Source: Sulfitobacter sp. (GTDB lineage: Bacteria > Pseudomonadota > Alphaproteobacteria > Rhodobacterales > Rhodobacteraceae). Taken from it: DNA of 16,110 nucleotides. A model generated the notes under the pieces. The model saw nothing but the letters and a program-made list of their open reading frames with translations, was not told the DNA's origin and made no database searches. The DNA lies in contig JAGXHC010000075.1 in the NCBI GenBank assembly GCA_024636405.1, forward strand, positions 1-16,110, given 5' to 3'. Position 1 is the first letter of the stretch. Every line of letters starts with the position of its first letter. This document shows positions 14,324 to 16,110 of this stretch, piece by piece. Made by a program: the position numbers and the translations under genes.

Positions 14324-16110
14324 ATGGACATCGTACTGATCACAACCGTCATTGCATCGCTTTTCCTGGTCATCGGCATTTCAGAGCCGTTGGCGGCGCG
14401 TCTGCGGCTGCCCTATACCGTTATTCTGGCCATTGTCGGGATCATGATCGGCGTCGGCGCGGCGTTTTTCCTGCGCACGGAGCTGACCGATGCGCTGAAC
14501 CCCGTGGCCGAAGCGATCCTGGACCTGCCGATCCGGTCGAATGTGTTTTTGTATGTTTTCCTGCCCACATTGCTGTTTCAGGCCACTCTGGGGATGAACC
14601 TGCGCCGGATGATCGACGATTGGGTGCCGATCCTGACACTTGCGGTTGTGGCTGTGGTGGTGGCGACGCTGTTCGTGGGCTACGCGCTTTCCTGGGCCAG
14701 CACGCTGCCGCTGGCGGCCTGCCTGCTGATCGGTGCCATCGTGTCCACAACGGACCCATCTGCGGTCGTCTCGATCTTCCGGTCCATTTCGGCGCCGCGG
14801 CGGTTGGCGCGGATCATTGAGGGCGAAAGCCTGTTGAACGATGCCGCAGCGATTGCGCTGTTCGGTCTGTTCATGGCCTATGTGATGCTGGGCTCGCCTG
14901 ATCCCACGCTCAGCGATGCGTTGGCCCGGTTTCCGCTGCTGATCATGCGCGGCGCGGTAGTTGGCTGGGTCGCCGCGCGCTGTGCCGTTTGGGTGATGGC
15001 CTCTTTTGCGCGCTATGAACTTGCCCAGATTTCGATTTCCGTCGCCCTGCCCTATCTAGCTTATATTATTGCCGAACAAAGCGTTGGCGCGTCCGGTGTC
15101 ATCGCCGTTGTCGCTGCGGGTCTCACCTTGAACCTGACAGGTCCGGGGCGGTTGCCACCCCAGGCATGGGCCAACCTGCGCGAGGTCTGGGACCTGCTGG
15201 CCCATTGGGCGGGCGCGTTGATCTTTATTCTGGCCGCCCTGCTGATCCCGCGGATCATGGAGGCGGTGCGGCTTGGTGATGTGCTTTTGATCGGCGTGGT
15301 TATCGTTGCCGCCATCGCGGCGCGGCTGGTCATCCTGTTCGGCCTTTTGCCCCTGTTGACACTGCTGCGCATTTCGCCGGTGGTTGAACGCCCCTACCGT
15401 GTCGCGATCCTTTGGGGTGGGCTGCGCGGCGCGGTCACGCTGGCGCTGGCGCTGGCGGTAACCGAAAGCGCGCTGGTTCCGCCCGAAATCAAGCGCGTGG
15501 TCGGAATTCTTGCGACCGGCTTCACGCTTTTCACGCTGATCGTGCAGGGTACGACGCTGCGCTGGGTGATCGGACGGCTGGGTCTTGACCGGCTTTCGCC
15601 GCTTGATGCGGCGCTGTCAAATCAGGTGATCGCCGTCGCATTGCAATCCGTGCGCGAGGATGTCGCGGCGGCCACCGAAAATTACGGCCTTGCCCGCGAG
15701 ACCGTGCGCGCCGAGGCCAAGGCGTTTGGCGAAAGGCTCGACAAGGCGGTCCGTTGCGCCGAGGAAAGCGAGGCGCTGCTCGATCGGGACCGCATCACCC
15801 TTGGCTTGATTGCGCTTGCCGGGGCCGAGCGCGAACTGATCCTTGAACGCTTCCGCGAGAGGGCGATATCGAACCGGCTGGCGGAAAAGGCCCTGTCGGA
15901 TGCTGACCGGCTGATCGAGACGACGCGCCTTGGTGGACGCACCGGCTACCGGCGGGCAGCGCGGCAAAGCCTTGGCTTTGGTCTGCACTTCAACGTGGCG
16001 CTGTTTCTGCACAACCGGCTGCGGCTGTCGTCAATGCTCGCCCGGCTGACCGCCGACAGGTTCGAAATCCTGCTGGGCCAGCGCCTGATCCTGCGTGATC
16101 TTGACGGGTT
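14324..16110 (+). CDS. CPA1-family Na+/H+ antiporter (NhaP/SOS1-like), 3' end outside the window
   Basis: Open frame from ATG 14324 to the window end, about 595 codons with no stop, so the gene is incomplete. Residues 1 to about 410 are a transporter domain with about 12 hydrophobic helices. CPA1 hallmarks are STTDPSAVVSIF (141-152), the EGESLLND motif with the ion-binding pair Asn172-Asp173 (Asn-Asp is typical of electroneutral exchangers), and GGLRGAVTLALALAV (365-379) with the conserved Arg368. A long hydrophilic, charged, helical tail follows (from about 420), as in SOS1/NhaP-type proteins that often end in a cyclic-nucleotide-binding-like domain. That end is not visible. Function is Na+ (or K+) for H+ exchange at the inner membrane. 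ATG 14324 begins a normal first helix (MDIVLITTVIASLFLVIG), but no good ribosome site precedes it. It is not evidently linked to the amidase. Confidence 0.9.
   Translation, partial: MDIVLITTVIASLFLVIGISEPLAARLRLPYTVILAIVGIMIGVGAAFFLRTELTDALNPVAEAILDLPIRSNVFLYVFLPTLLFQATLGMNLRRMIDDWVPILTLAVVAVVVATLFVGYALSWASTLPLAACLLIGAIVSTTDPSAVVSIFRSISAPRRLARIIEGESLLNDAAAIALFGLFMAYVMLGSPDPTLSDALARFPLLIMRGAVVGWVAARCAVWVMASFARYELAQISISVALPYLAYIIAEQSVGASGVIAVVAAGLTLNLTGPGRLPPQAWANLREVWDLLAHWAGALIFILAALLIPRIMEAVRLGDVLLIGVVIVAAIAARLVILFGLLPLLTLLRISPVVERPYRVAILWGGLRGAVTLALALAVTESALVPPEIKRVVGILATGFTLFTLIVQGTTLRWVIGRLGLDRLSPLDAALSNQVIAVALQSVREDVAAATENYGLARETVRAEAKAFGERLDKAVRCAEESEALLDRDRITLGLIALAGAERELILERFRERAISNRLAEKALSDADRLIETTRLGGRTGYRRAARQSLGFGLHFNVALFLHNRLRLSSMLARLTADRFEILLGQRLILRDLDG

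Noticed and set aside
14272..14820. 182-codon + frame at the start of the antiporter region
   Set aside because: It is another frame of the same DNA; the frame from 14324 gives a textbook CPA1 antiporter.
1..16110. CRISPR arrays, insertion sequences, attachment sites, long direct repeats
   Set aside because: No repeated spacers, transposase genes, terminal repeats or integrase were seen in reading the window.

Overview
The window is GC-rich, densely coded DNA with all supported genes on the + strand. Protein style (FCD-type GntR regulator, DUF1028, Ggt-like enzyme, TauE-type exporter, AceE-like transketolase) and codon use suggest an alphaproteobacterium, most likely a Rhodobacteraceae/Roseobacter-type organism. 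That placement is an inference; there is no rRNA or other phylogenetic marker here.

Layout. (1) 12-2396: a thiamine-diphosphate enzyme of the AceE-like transketolase family, 794 aa. (2) 2397-2674: an AT-richer intergenic control region with an AT-rich inverted repeat, a sigma70-like promoter, and a perfect ACCAAT-N5-ATTGGT palindrome placed at the predicted transcription start. (3) 2675-12397: nine tightly packed genes that look like one operon. These are two oligopeptide-type ABC ATPases, a family-5 periplasmic binding protein, two permeases, a Ggt-fold enzyme, a DUF1028 protein, a TauE/SafE-type exporter and a GntR/FCD regulator. Most junctions overlap or are within a few bases. The exception is a 68-base gap containing a GC-rich hairpin after the binding-protein gene. 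(4) 12398-12666: a 269-base gap with a small perfect palindrome. (5) 12667-14103: an amidase-signature hydrolase with a complete Lys-Ser-Ser triad. (6) 14324 to the end: a CPA1-type Na+/H+ antiporter cut off by the window.

How the genes may work together. The ABC transporter should bring a peptide-like or amide-containing solute into the cytoplasm. There the Ggt-like enzyme, the DUF1028 protein and possibly the amidase could open amide bonds. The TauE/SafE protein could export an anionic product, and the GntR/FCD regulator probably senses a carboxylate intermediate. The Ggt-like protein has no signal peptide and lacks the residues that canonical GGTs use to hold the gamma-glutamyl group. The substrate is therefore probably not glutathione, and I cannot name it. 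The AceE-like gene and the antiporter have no evident functional link to this operon.
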